NCBI RefSeq assembly: GCF_001544495.1
Contig: NZ_FCNZ02000001.1
Location: 434,001 to 498,000 of the forward strand
Source: Caballeronia telluris
GTDB lineage: Bacteria; Pseudomonadota; Gammaproteobacteria; Burkholderiales; Burkholderiaceae
DNA: 64,000 bases
Direction: 5' to 3'
Below are positions 49,243 through 57,715 of this stretch, piece after piece. Numbering within the stretch: the stretch's first letter is position 1; every line of letters starts with the position of its first letter. A program made the translations under genes and the position numbers. The notes beneath the pieces were generated by a model, which worked only from the letters and a program-made list of their open reading frames with translations, made no database searches and had not been told where the DNA came from.

Positions 49243-50253
49243 ATGACCCCGCTAGACACGCCCGCCGCACCGCGCGACGAGGCTCCCGCGCGCGCCCCCG
49301 TCCTCACGATCCCCGCCGACGCCCCGTTTTTCATCGTCATGAACGCGGGTTCCGGCCGCAAGCAGAGCGCAGAGACGCGCGCGATCCTCGACCGCGAACT
49401 GGGCGCCGCCGGACGCCGCTATGAACTGCGTCTCGTCGACGATCCCGCCGACCTCAGCGCGACCGCGCGTCGCGCGGTCGCGGACGCGATCGCACAGAAC
49501 GGCGTGGTCGTGGGCGCGGGCGGCGACGGCACGCTCTGCGCCGTCGCCGCAGCGACGCTCGGCAGCGGCTGCCCCTACGCCGTCCTGCCGCGCGGCACCT
49601 TCAACTATTTCAGCCGCGACCACGGCATTCCCGCCGATCTCGAAGCATCGACGCGCCTTTTGCTCACCGCGCGCGCCTATCCGGTGCAGGTCGGCGTCGT
49701 GAACGGCCGCATGTTTCTCGTCAACGCAAGTCTCGGCCTTTATCCGAAGCTCCTCGAAGACCGCGAAGTCTACAAGCGCCAGTTCGGCCGCAGCCGCCTG
49801 ATCGCGCTCTTTTCCGCGATGGCGACCCTGCTGCGGCGCCATCGCCATCTTCGGCTGCACATCGACCACGACGGAGAGCGGCGCGAAATCCGCACTTCGA
49901 CGCTCTTTGTCGGCAACAACCGGCTGCAGCTGGAACAGATCGGCATGAAGGAGGCGCCGCTTCTGGAACAAGGCTTGCTCGCAGCGATCGCGCCGCGCGC
50001 GCTCGGCCGGCTCGCGCAGATCGCGCTCACGCTGCGCGGCGCGGCGGGCCGTCTTTCCGACGCGGACAACGTCGTCAGCTTCACGTTTCGCCGCATCACC
50101 GTGACGCATCCGGGCAAGCGCCGCCGCCGCGTGAAGATCGCGACCGACGGCGAAGTGACATGGCTTAACATGCCGCTCGAATTCCACGTCGCGCCGGAAC
50201 CGCTCTTTTTGCTCAAGCCGGAGCCCGACATCGCCCAAGCCAATCGCTCATGA
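49243..50253 (+). CDS. Diacylglycerol kinase-family lipid kinase
   Basis: A 336-residue protein with the DAGK catalytic fold. The nucleotide motif is G-A-G-G-D-G-T-L-C-A-V (about 90-100), the N-terminal block F-F-I-V-M-N-A-G-S-G-R-K, and the lipid-kinase block L-P-R-G-T-F-N-Y-F-S-R-D. It should phosphorylate diacylglycerol or a related lipid with ATP. It overlaps the next gene (ATGA), which in turn overlaps a PAP2 phosphatase, forming a three-gene lipid-turnover operon. Confidence 0.88.
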   Translation: MTPLDTPAAPRDEAPARAPVLTIPADAPFFIVMNAGSGRKQSAETRAILDRELGAAGRRYELRLVDDPADLSATARRAVADAIAQNGVVVGAGGDGTLCAVAAATLGSGCPYAVLPRGTFNYFSRDHGIPADLEASTRLLLTARAYPVQVGVVNGRMFLVNASLGLYPKLLEDREVYKRQFGRSRLIALFSAMATLLRRHRHLRLHIDHDGERREIRTSTLFVGNNRLQLEQIGMKEAPLLEQGLLAAIAPRALGRLAQIALTLRGAAGRLSDADNVVSFTFRRITVTHPGKRRRRVKIATDGEVTWLNMPLEFHVAPEPLFLLKPEPDIAQANRS

Positions 50254-51086
50254 CGCTGCTGCTGCAGGTTTCCGATCCGCATTTCGGCACTGAACGGCCG
50301 CGCGTCGTCGATGCGCTGCTGCGTCTCGTCGATTCGATGCCGCCCGATCTCGTCGTGATGTCCGGCGATCTCACGCAGCGCGCGCGCCGCGCGCAATTTC
50401 TCGCGGCGCGCGCGTTCGTCGACCGGCTTGGCGCCACGCCCACGCTCGTCGTGCCGGGCAATCACGACATTCCGCTCTTCAACCTCTTCGCGCGCGCGTT
50501 CCGTCCGTACGCGAACCATCAGCGCGTGTTCGGCGTGGATCTCGAACCGGTGTTCGACTCGCCCGCGCTGCTCGTGATCGCGCTGAATACGACGCGGCCC
50601 TATCGCCACAAGGACGGCGAGGTGTCGATGCAGCAGGTGCGGCGCGTCGCGGAGCGGCTCGAACGCGCGACGCCCGCGCAGTTGCGCATCGTGGTCACGC
50701 ATCAGCCGGTCGCGGTGACGCGCGCGCAGGACGAGGCGAACCTGCTGCACGGGCGCGCGCGCGCCGTGCAGCGCTGGGCGCGCGCAGGCGCCGATCTCGT
50801 GATGGGCGGCCACATTCATCTGCCTTACGTGCTGCCGCTGCACGATACTTTCGCGAATTTGCCGCGCCGGATGTGGGCGGTGCAGGCGGGCACGGCGGTG
50901 TCGGCGCGGGTGCGCGGCACGATCGACAATTCGGTGAACCTGATTCGCTACGATCAGACGGACCCCGGGCCGCGGCGCGCGGTCGTCGAGCGCTGGGATT
51001 TCGCGGAAGCGAGCGGCGCGTTCGGGCGCGTGACGCATCACGAACTCGTCTTCGACGAAGCCCGTCAGGCTTGCGCGACGCCATGA
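50250..51086 (+). CDS. Calcineurin-like metallophosphoesterase
   Basis: A 278-residue two-metal phosphoesterase with all family motifs: S-D-P-H-F-G, M-S-G-D-L-T, P-G-N-H-D-I-P, V-T-H-Q-P-V and G-G-H-I-H-L. Relatives act on nucleotides, cAMP, glycerophosphodiesters or UDP-diacylglucosamine. It sits between a lipid kinase and a PAP2 phosphatase with 4-base overlaps on both sides, so a phospholipid-derived phosphodiester is the likely substrate. That is an inference from context. Confidence 0.9.
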   Translation: MTLLLQVSDPHFGTERPRVVDALLRLVDSMPPDLVVMSGDLTQRARRAQFLAARAFVDRLGATPTLVVPGNHDIPLFNLFARAFRPYANHQRVFGVDLEPVFDSPALLVIALNTTRPYRHKDGEVSMQQVRRVAERLERATPAQLRIVVTHQPVAVTRAQDEANLLHGRARAVQRWARAGADLVMGGHIHLPYVLPLHDTFANLPRRMWAVQAGTAVSARVRGTIDNSVNLIRYDQTDPGPRRAVVERWDFAEASGAFGRVTHHELVFDEARQACATP

Positions 51087-51916
51087 GCGCCCTCGGCCGC
51101 GTCGACCCCGACACGCTCGCGCGCTTCGCGGGCGAGCACGCGCTCGCGGGCTTCGGCATCGCTTTGCTCGCGCTCGTGGTCGCGGTGCCGCTCGCATGGC
51201 GCCTCGTGCTGCGCTACGGCGTGCCGCGCGACGACAGCCGCATTGCGCCGAAGACGCTGCTCGTCATCCAGCTTGCGGTGAGTTTCGCGGTGATCGCGGG
51301 CGGGGCGGCGCTTTTCGCCGCGATCGCCGACGAACTCGGCGCCGAAGAGGAACTCGGCCGGCTCGACCAGACGTTCGCCGATGCCATCGGGAAATCGGTC
51401 GCGCCCGGCGTGATCCGCGCGTTTGCGTGGATCACGCATCTCGGCGATCCGTGGGTGCTGACCGTGTGGTGCGTCGGCGGCGCGGCGGCGCTGTTCATCG
51501 CGCGGCGGCGGCTGCTTGCGCTCGGCGTGGTGCTCGCGATCGCCGGCAACGGCCTGCTCAACCAGACGCTCAAGCACATTTTCGAGCGCGTGCGACCGGT
51601 TCACGATCAGTCGATCGCGACGGCGGCCGGCTGGAGCTTCCCGAGCGGCCACACGTCCGGCTCGCTCGTGACCTACGGGATCATCGCCTACGTGCTCGTG
51701 CGCACGACGCCCGCGCGCTGGCACGTGCCGATCGCGGTGGCGGCGACGGTCGTCGCGTTCTCGACGGCGTGCAGCCGCGTTTTCCTGCGCGTGCATTTCG
51801 CGAGCGACGTGCTGGCGGGTTTCGCATCGGGGACGGCGTGGCTCGTCGCGTGCATCGTCAGCATCGAGGTCTCGCGGATGGTGTGGCGAAGGCGCCGACG
51901 CCCTAGCGCGGCTTGA
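51083..51916 (+). CDS. PAP2-family membrane phosphatase
   Basis: A 277-residue integral membrane phosphatase of the lipid phosphate/undecaprenyl pyrophosphate class. The three PAP2 motifs are complete: K-H-I-F-E-R-V-R-P, P-S-G-H-T-S-G-S and S-R-V-F-L-R-V-H-F-A-S-D with the nucleophile His. Several hydrophobic helices start at about residue 22. It is the third gene of the kinase-phosphoesterase-PAP2 set and could dephosphorylate the lipid phosphate made by the kinase. The ATG at 51083 overlaps the previous stop. Confidence 0.9.
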   Translation: MSALGRVDPDTLARFAGEHALAGFGIALLALVVAVPLAWRLVLRYGVPRDDSRIAPKTLLVIQLAVSFAVIAGGAALFAAIADELGAEEELGRLDQTFADAIGKSVAPGVIRAFAWITHLGDPWVLTVWCVGGAAALFIARRRLLALGVVLAIAGNGLLNQTLKHIFERVRPVHDQSIATAAGWSFPSGHTSGSLVTYGIIAYVLVRTTPARWHVPIAVAATVVAFSTACSRVFLRVHFASDVLAGFASGTAWLVACIVSIEVSRMVWRRRRRPSAA

Positions 51917-52298
51917 CGACCAATTCGGGAAAGCCCGTCGCCGGATCGGTTTTGCGCGAAAACTGGTGTTCTTCGAGACACGCGACCAGGATTTCCGCCG
52001 TCGTCCGAACGATGCAGCCTTTCGCGACGTGCCCGCCGTACACGCGCCCGTCGCGGTCGGAGACGGACATGTGCAAATGCGCGCCATCCGGCGAAAGCGA
52101 GCCGGCGAGCGTCAGGATTTCGAGGTCGCCGCGCAGTTCGGCCGGATCGTCGGCGCCCGCGTAGCGCAGTTGCGCGACGCTCAGACTGCCGATGCCCTGC
52201 AGCACGAACGCGGCACCGGGCGTGCGCGTGCGGGCGATGTCTTCGAGCGTCGAGCGCAGATCGTCGCCGGGGACGAGCCGCAGTGGAAGTGTGCGCAT
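51903..52298 (-). CDS. PPC/DUF296 domain DNA-binding-type protein
   Basis: A 131-residue protein consisting of one PPC (DUF296) domain, with R-L-V-P-G-D-D-L, A-A-F-V-L-Q-G-I-G-S-L, H-L-H-M-S-V-S-D and G-R-V-Y-G-G-H-V-A-K-G. In plants the domain accompanies AT-hooks; stand-alone bacterial versions form trimers and may bind metal at the His pair. The ATG at 52298 is preferred; the longer frame to 52403 has no family similarity. Its 3' end overlaps the 3' end of the convergent PAP2 gene by 14 bp. Confidence 0.88.
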   Translation of the reverse strand: MRTLPLRLVPGDDLRSTLEDIARTRTPGAAFVLQGIGSLSVAQLRYAGADDPAELRGDLEILTLAGSLSPDGAHLHMSVSDRDGRVYGGHVAKGCIVRTTAEILVACLEEHQFSRKTDPATGFPELVVKPR

Positions 52299-52414
52299 CG
52301 GCGGTTCTCCGGGTGAAAGAAACAAGACTACACGCGAGATCGCAACCGCGATGGCATGATGTCCGCGCACGCCGCTTGCTGCCTCGCCATTCACTTTCGC
52401 CACCCGGAGATTCC

Positions 52415-52804
52415 ATGAGCTTCGAACTGACGGTTCTCGCCTGGACGCTCGTGCTCGCGCTCGTCCAGGTGCTCCTGCCCGCGGTCTTGCGCAATGGCGA
52501 GACGGGCATCGGCTACAACGCCGGTCCGCGCGACGCGCCCGCGCCGCCGCCTCGCAAGCTCACCGGCCGCCTGATGCGCGCGCAGAGCAATCTCTTCGAG
52601 ACGCTGCCCGTGTTCGCCGCCGCGATCCTGATCGCGCATGTCGCCGGACGCGAAGGCGCGCTCACGCACTGGGGCGCGCTGCTTTATATTGTCGCGCGGG
52701 TGATCTACGTGCCGCTCTACGCGGCGGGCGTGCCGTTCTTGCGCTCGCTCGTGTGGCTGGCGTCGCTCGCGGGGATCATTCTGGTGCTCGTACCCATCAT
52801 TTGA
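52415..52804 (+). CDS. MAPEG-family membrane protein
   Basis: A 129-residue protein with four hydrophobic helices and the family block R-A-Q-S-N-L-F-E-T-L-P-V-F-A-A. MAPEG proteins include microsomal glutathione transferases and bacterial relatives with glutathione transferase or peroxidase activity; the specific reaction is not known here. CCGGAGA precedes the ATG at 52415. It ends 12 bp before the carboxylesterase gene and is likely co-transcribed with it. Confidence 0.85.
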   Translation: MSFELTVLAWTLVLALVQVLLPAVLRNGETGIGYNAGPRDAPAPPPRKLTGRLMRAQSNLFETLPVFAAAILIAHVAGREGALTHWGALLYIVARVIYVPLYAAGVPFLRSLVWLASLAGIILVLVPII

Positions 52805-52816
52805 ACAAGGAACCCC

Positions 52817-53497
52817 ATGACAGACCAGCCACCGACGATCGAAATCGAGACCGCGCCGAACCCGACCTTCGCCGTCATCCTGATGCACGGCCTCGGCGCC
52901 GATGCCAACGATTTCGTGTCGCTCATCCCCGAATTGCGTCTGTCCGACGCGCCCGCCGTGCGCTTCGTGTTTCCGAACGCGCCGGAGATCGCGGTGACCG
53001 CCAACAACGGCTACGTGATGCGCGCGTGGTACGACATTCTGTCGTTCGAGGGCATCGAGCGGCGCGTCGACGAGGCGGGCATCCTGGAATCGTGCGCCAC
53101 GATCCGGCGGCTGATCGAGGCGCAGAACGCGCGCGGCATTCCGACCGAGCGGATTTTCCTCGCGGGATTTTCGCAGGGCGGCGCGATGACCTACACGGCC
53201 GGTCTCACGCACCCGGACACCCTCGCGGGACTGATCGTGCTGTCGGGCTACGCGCCGTCGAAGAGCCTGATCGAGGCGTCGTTCAGCGCCGCCAACCGCG
53301 ACACGCCGATCTTCGCCGCCCACGGCACCGCCGACGACGTGCTGCCGCTCAAGCTCGGCGAAGCCGCGCGCGATTTCGCGCTGGCGGCCGGCTGTCCGGT
53401 CGAATGGCACGCGTATCCGATGCCGCATTCGGTTTGCCTCGAAGAGATCGAGGCGTTGCGCGAGTGGCTCGGCCAGCGGCTCGCGGCGGCGTCCTAG
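52817..53497 (+). CDS. Carboxylesterase (alpha/beta hydrolase, phospholipase/carboxylesterase family)
   Basis: A 226-residue serine hydrolase of the EstB/acyl-protein thioesterase type. The nucleophile is Ser119 in A-G-F-S-Q-G-G, the acid Asp lies in H-G-T-A-D-D-V-L-P, the His in M-P-H-S-V-C, and the oxyanion block is L-M-H-G-L-G-A-D-A-N-D. It probably cleaves short-chain esters. AAGGAACCCC precedes the ATG. Its stop overlaps the stop of the convergent nucleoside hydrolase gene by 4 bases. Confidence 0.92.
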   Translation: MTDQPPTIEIETAPNPTFAVILMHGLGADANDFVSLIPELRLSDAPAVRFVFPNAPEIAVTANNGYVMRAWYDILSFEGIERRVDEAGILESCATIRRLIEAQNARGIPTERIFLAGFSQGGAMTYTAGLTHPDTLAGLIVLSGYAPSKSLIEASFSAANRDTPIFAAHGTADDVLPLKLGEAARDFALAAGCPVEWHAYPMPHSVCLEEIEALREWLGQRLAAAS

Positions 53498-54459
53498 GCG
53501 CCAGCGCAGAGCGTACTTTCGTACAGGTTCAGCACGGCGGGAGCATCCACGCCGACGCACACCGCGCACGCCGGACGACCGTCCCAGTCGGGTGCGTCGA
53601 CGTGCATCGCCGACGGCTTCTGGATCGTCTGCCCGGTCGCGATGCCGCTCGTCACGACGCGCACCGGACCGCTGCGCGTCTCGTACAGATGCGGCGCGAG
53701 CAGGTACGCGACCGCCGAGTAATCGTGCGCGTAGATGCCTTCGATCCGGTCGCTCTCGAAATGAAAGCGCTCGTAGTGGCGCGAAATGTCCCAGACAAAG
53801 CGGCCCGGCTCGCCGCCGCGGTCGCGGATCGACGCGAGGAAGGCGTTCGTCATCACGGTTTCGTGCGTGACGTCCAGTCCGACGATCGAGAGCTTCCAGG
53901 GCGCGCCGCAGACGATGTCGGCGGCTTCGGGGTCGCAGTGGACGTTGGCCTCGGCGGCAGGCGTGACGTTGCCGAGCACGCCGCGTATTCCGAACGCGCC
54001 GCCCATGATGACCACTTCCTTCACGCGATGCGCGATGCCGGGATCGTCGGCGAGCGCGAGCGCCAGATTCGTCAGCGGCCCGACCGCGAGCAGCGTGACT
54101 TCGCCGGGATGCGCGCGCACCGTCTCGACGATGAAACGATGCGCCGGCCGCGCGTCGAGTTTGCCGTGATCCGGCTCGGGCAATTCGATATTGCCGAGAC
54201 CGTCGTCGCCGTGAATCCAGCCGAGCGGCACGGGCGCCGCGCACTGCAACGGCGCGGCGGCCCCGCGCGCCACCGGTACGCCCGGCGCGAAACGCTGCGC
54301 CAGATAGAGCGCGTTGCGCGTGGTGGTGTCAATCGTCGCGTTGCCGAACACGCTCGTGATGCCGAGCAGGTCGATCTCCGGATGCAGCGCCTGAAAAACG
54401 AGCGCCATGGCGTCGTCGATGCCGGGATCGGTGTCGTAGATGACTTTGTGGAGGGGCAT
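53494..54459 (-). CDS. Nucleoside hydrolase (IUNH family)
   Basis: A 321-residue hydrolase that splits the N-glycosidic bond of ribonucleosides. The N-terminal metal site D-T-D-P-G-I-D-D-A-M-A-L (about 9-20) is intact, and further family blocks are G-P-L-T-N-L-A-L-A, V-I-M-G-G-A-F, E-A-N-V-H-C-D-P-E-A-A and C-V-G-V-D-A-P. The N-x-x-x-D-P-E-A motif supports true hydrolase activity; preference between purine and pyrimidine nucleosides is not clear. It stands alone on the minus strand. Confidence 0.92.
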   Translation of the reverse strand: MPLHKVIYDTDPGIDDAMALVFQALHPEIDLLGITSVFGNATIDTTTRNALYLAQRFAPGVPVARGAAAPLQCAAPVPLGWIHGDDGLGNIELPEPDHGKLDARPAHRFIVETVRAHPGEVTLLAVGPLTNLALALADDPGIAHRVKEVVIMGGAFGIRGVLGNVTPAAEANVHCDPEAADIVCGAPWKLSIVGLDVTHETVMTNAFLASIRDRGGEPGRFVWDISRHYERFHFESDRIEGIYAHDYSAVAYLLAPHLYETRSGPVRVVTSGIATGQTIQKPSAMHVDAPDWDGRPACAVCVGVDAPAVLNLYESTLCAGA

Positions 54460-55025
54460 GGCGGGTTCCCGAATAACGATTCGTAATGCCTATCTAATGG
54501 TTAAAAGTGAGTGGAAATGCAGCAGCTTCTGTCCGTCGCCGCTGACGCTTTCGGCACGCGGCCCGGCCTTCACTTCGGCGCACCGGGCGCGGCTGCCTTG
54601 ACGAGATCGGCGTCGACCCGCGCGCCGGAAAGCGCCAGCGCGCGGCCGGGATTCGTGCCGATGCCGCCGATCTCGGTCCGCCGCCGCAGTAGCCGGGCGA
54701 AGCCGCTGGCAGCATCCGCGCAATTGCACAAGCCGTGTCGCACCCGCGAGACGCCCGTCCCGCATTCTGGCTGACTTGCCCGGCGTTCTTCAGTATGATG
54801 CACGTCCGCCCGAGGTTTAAGGCCCGCGAAAGCCGTCGATTTTATAAGCAGACTTATCTAAAGATCGGGCAAAGCGAGCCGTAAACCGGTGCATCTGCGC
54901 TTTATTCGCCGGCGTCGACCGTATGCGGGCGCCGCTCCGCCATCGCGCTGATCCATTAAATTTTTGGCTGGGGTGCCGGTTCTGGCTGACGCAAAACCCC
55001 TGTTGCCTGATCCTTTTCCTGCGAT
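54460..55025. other. Intergenic region upstream of the aryl-polyene operon
   Basis: No convincing gene. Overlapping open frames on both strands at 54490-54803 have poor ribosome sites and no recognisable motif. The part from 54780 to 55020 is AT-richer and should carry the promoter of the APE operon. I do not see apeA, apeB or regulator genes, which some APE clusters have at this place. Confidence 0.5.
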
Positions 55026-55736
55026 ATGCAAGCTATGCGCTGGACCCTTCCCGTTGCCCGTTGGTCGTTTGCAGTCGCGGGCGCAGCGGAAGTCGGCTTC
55101 ATCGAGCCGATGGTCCGCCGGCGGCTGAGCAGCCTCTCGCGCAGCGCATTGAAGGTGGCGCACGACTGCCTGCCCGCGCAGACGGAAGCCTCCACGGATG
55201 CGGGTATCCGGGTCGTGTTCGCATCGCGGCACGGCGAACTGAAGCGCACGACCGACATCCTTCACGCCATCACCGAGAACGAATCCGTCTCGCCGACGGC
55301 CTTCAGCCTCTCGGTACTCAACGCCATGACCGGCGTCCTCGGCATTTCGCGCGGCGAACGCGCGCCCGCGAGCGCGCTGTCGGCAGGCGAGCAAACGCTC
55401 GGACTCGCGCTTCTCGAAGCGCACGCGCAGCTTGCAACCGCTCCGTCGTCGCCGGTGCTCGTCGTGTATGCGGACGAGCCGGCCGATCCGATTTACGGCG
55501 CCGGGCACGATGCAGCAAGCGGCGCGCTTGCCATCCTGCTCGACGACCGGGCCGCGCAGCACATCGAATGCACGCGCACGCATGAAGCGGCGCCGTCCCC
55601 TTCTGCGGCCTCGTTCGCCACGCAAGCCGAGGCGCTCAGGCATTGCCTGGAATCGAAGACGGCGGCGCAATGGCGCGCGCCATCCGCGAGCACGAGCGAC
55701 GTCTGGCAATGGAGCTGGCATGCCGGCTCGCGCTGA
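55026..55736 (+). CDS. apeC: Aryl-polyene chain-length factor (short beta-ketoacyl-synthase-like protein, ApeC)
   Basis: A 236-residue protein with a truncated ketosynthase-like fold (PF13723 type). Recognisable parts are V-V-F-A-S-R-H-G-E-L-K-R-T, P-T-A-F-S-L-S-V-L-N-A-M-T-G and A-G-E-Q-T-L-G-L-A-L-L-E. It lacks a complete Cys-His-His triad, as expected for a chain-length factor that pairs with a full ketosynthase (ApeO). It is the first gene of the visible APE operon. Its stop lies 17 bases inside the next gene. Confidence 0.85.
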   Translation: MQAMRWTLPVARWSFAVAGAAEVGFIEPMVRRRLSSLSRSALKVAHDCLPAQTEASTDAGIRVVFASRHGELKRTTDILHAITENESVSPTAFSLSVLNAMTGVLGISRGERAPASALSAGEQTLGLALLEAHAQLATAPSSPVLVVYADEPADPIYGAGHDAASGALAILLDDRAAQHIECTRTHEAAPSPSAASFATQAEALRHCLESKTAAQWRAPSASTSDVWQWSWHAGSR

Positions 55737-56508
55737 CTTCATCTGGCGTCTCTTGGCGACCGGGGCGAGCTTCGTCGTGTTCGGCGTCTGCGGGCTGTTG
55801 TTTTCGGTGCTCGTGTTCCCGTTCGCTTCGATTTGGCCGCATCGCGTGTCGCGCCAGCGCGCCGTCACGGCGATCATCCACGTTTTCTTTCGCACGCTCG
55901 TCGCCGCGCTGCAAAAGCTCGGCGTGATGCGGCTCGACATCACCAACGGATCGGCCTTGCGCACGGGCGCGCCGATGATCGTAGTCGCGAACCACCCGAC
56001 TTATCTCGACGTGATGGTCCTGCTGGCGCTGACGCCCTCGGCATGCTGCGTCGTTAAGCACGCGCACTGGCGCAATCCGTGTTTCTGGGGCATCGTGCGC
56101 GCCGCCGAATACGTGAGCAACGCGGCGCCGCCCGAACTCGTCGAGTCGGCATCGCGTCAGCTTGGCGCCGGCTACACAATGATCATCTTTCCCGAAGGCA
56201 CGCGCAGTCCCGCGCAGAACCGGCTTCACGCGTTCTCGCGCGGCTTCGCGCATATCGCGCTGAAGGCCGACGCGCCGATTCTGCCCGTGCTCATCGACTG
56301 CGATCCGCCCGCGTTCACGAAGCAGATGCGCTGGTATCACGTACCGTCGCGTCCGTTTCGCCTGCGGCTCAACGTGCTCGAGCCGATCAACGCGGCCGCG
56401 ATCGCCGCGCAACACGCGAGCACGGCGATCGCCGCGCGCGCGCTTACTCAAGCCGTCGAGACACATATCAACCAGCGCCTTCTGGACCATGGATTCTTTA
56501 AAACTTGA
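55720..56508 (+). CDS. apeD: Lysophospholipid-type acyltransferase of the APE cluster (ApeD)
   Basis: A 262-residue membrane-associated acyltransferase (PlsC-like). An N-terminal hydrophobic helix (about 8-35) precedes the catalytic motif N-H-P-T-Y-L-D (H-x4-D) and F-P-E-G-T-R-S. It probably attaches the polyene acyl chain or a fatty chain to the lipid anchor. The ATG at 55720 has GGAG at 55711-55714, giving a start inside apeC. The gene overlaps the first ACP gene by 20 bp. Confidence 0.88.
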   Translation: MPARADFIWRLLATGASFVVFGVCGLLFSVLVFPFASIWPHRVSRQRAVTAIIHVFFRTLVAALQKLGVMRLDITNGSALRTGAPMIVVANHPTYLDVMVLLALTPSACCVVKHAHWRNPCFWGIVRAAEYVSNAAPPELVESASRQLGAGYTMIIFPEGTRSPAQNRLHAFSRGFAHIALKADAPILPVLIDCDPPAFTKQMRWYHVPSRPFRLRLNVLEPINAAAIAAQHASTAIAARALTQAVETHINQRLLDHGFFKT

Positions 56509-56785
56509 ACTGAAAACGCTGCTGATCGAGGCACTCGATCTGGAAGACCTGACGCCCGCCGATATCGACGACGACGCTCCGCTCTTTTCGACCGACGGCG
56601 TCGGACTCGACTCGATCGATGCGCTCGAAATCGGCATCGTGCTGCGCAAGCACTACGCTCTCACGATCGAAGCGAACGGCGAGCGCACGCGCGACCATTT
56701 TCGCTCGATCAACACGCTCGCGGCGTTGATCGAGACCCAGCGGGGCACGCACGACGGCGTTGCCGCAACAACTAAAACAGCCTGA
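56489..56785 (+). CDS. apeE: Acyl carrier protein ApeE
   Basis: A 98-residue acyl carrier protein. The phosphopantetheine site is Ser42 in G-L-D-S-I-D-A-L-E-I, preceded by an acidic helix (D-L-E-D-L-T-P-A-D-I-D-D-D). It starts inside the end of the acyltransferase gene with ATG at 56489. APE clusters carry two ACPs; this is the first and likely carries the growing polyene or starter. Confidence 0.9.
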   Translation: MDSLKLELKTLLIEALDLEDLTPADIDDDAPLFSTDGVGLDSIDALEIGIVLRKHYALTIEANGERTRDHFRSINTLAALIETQRGTHDGVAATTKTA

Positions 56786-56795
56786 GGAGAACATC

Positions 56796-57047
56796 TTGAA
56801 CGGGGACGAAATTCTTGAGCGCATCCGCGCGATTTTCCAGGACAACTTCGGGATCGAGCCGGCTCGCGTGACGCCGGAAGCGAGCCTGTACGAAGACCTC
56901 GATCTCGATAGCATCGACGCAGTCGATCTCGCCATCAAGCTGCAGGAAATGACCGGCCGGCGCATCAAGCCGGAAGAGTTCAAGGCCGTGCGGACCGTCG
57001 GCGACGTGATCGGCGCGGTCGAGTCGCTGCTCGCGGCCCAGGACTGA
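56796..57047 (+). CDS. apeF: Acyl carrier protein ApeF
   Basis: An 83-residue acyl carrier protein starting with TTG at 56796 behind GAGGAGAAC. The phosphopantetheine Ser is Ser39 in D-L-D-L-D-S-I-D-A-V-D-L, and the helices around it fit the family. An earlier in-frame start at 56760 lies within apeE and is rejected. The stop overlaps the start of the next gene by one base. Confidence 0.9.
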   Translation: MNGDEILERIRAIFQDNFGIEPARVTPEASLYEDLDLDSIDAVDLAIKLQEMTGRRIKPEEFKAVRTVGDVIGAVESLLAAQD

Positions 57048-57715
57048 TGCCGGTCGGGCATTCGCGGACCGGCGGTCGCACGACGGCCAAGCCCGCGCAC
57101 GATCGAACGCGCTCCCGTCTCGCCGATACAGCGCTGAGCGCGGCGCGGTGCGCGCTCGCCGTCGCGTATCCCGCGATGATCCTCTGCGCCTGGCTGTGGG
57201 ACAAGCCGCGTCTCATCGGCGCGCTGCTGCTTGCGCTCTTGTGGATGCAGCGCTGGCTCGGGCGCGGCGTCGTCGCGATGTCGCTGCGCCGGCTCACCGC
57301 GCTCGACTGGTGCGTGGCCGCGCTGTTGAGCGGCGTGTCGGTCGCGATCGTGCTGACCGGCAGCGAACGGCTGATGCGCCTCTACCCGTCGTTCGTCAAT
57401 CTCGGCCTCCTTGTCGCGTTCGGCGCGACGCTCGTGCGCGGCCCATCGATGATCGAAAAGTTCGCGCGGCTCGGCAATCCGCAACTCGATGCGCGCGGCG
57501 TGCGTCACACGCTGCGCGTCACGCAGATCTGGTGCGCGTTCTTTGCGTGCAACGCGGCGTTCTCCGCGTACACCGCGTTGCAGTGGAGCCGCGCGGCGTG
57601 GTCGCTGTACAACGGCGGGATCGTGTATGGGGTGATCGGCGCGTTGCTGCTCGGCGAGCTTGCGTGGCGGCATCTCGCCGTGCTGCCGCGCGCCGTGCGC
57701 TCGGAGTCGGCATGA
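57047..57715 (+). CDS. apeG: APE cluster integral membrane protein (ApeG-like, COG4648)
   Basis: A 222-residue membrane protein with about five hydrophobic segments after a basic N-terminus. Conserved-looking blocks are Y-P-S-F-V-N-L-G-L-L, G-P-S-M-I-E-K-F-A-R and F-A-C-N-A-A-F-S-A-Y-T-A-L. This COG4648-like protein occurs regularly between ACPs and the AMP-ligase in APE clusters; its function is not defined. Overlaps on both sides show tight coupling. Confidence 0.85.
   Translation: MPVGHSRTGGRTTAKPAHDRTRSRLADTALSAARCALAVAYPAMILCAWLWDKPRLIGALLLALLWMQRWLGRGVVAMSLRRLTALDWCVAALLSGVSVAIVLTGSERLMRLYPSFVNLGLLVAFGATLVRGPSMIEKFARLGNPQLDARGVRHTLRVTQIWCAFFACNAAFSAYTALQWSRAAWSLYNGGIVYGVIGALLLGELAWRHLAVLPRAVRSESA

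Noticed and set aside
54490..54803. Short open frames on both strands upstream of the aryl-polyene operon
   Set aside because: No ribosome site, no motif, and both strands open at once, which is typical of GC-rich non-coding DNA.
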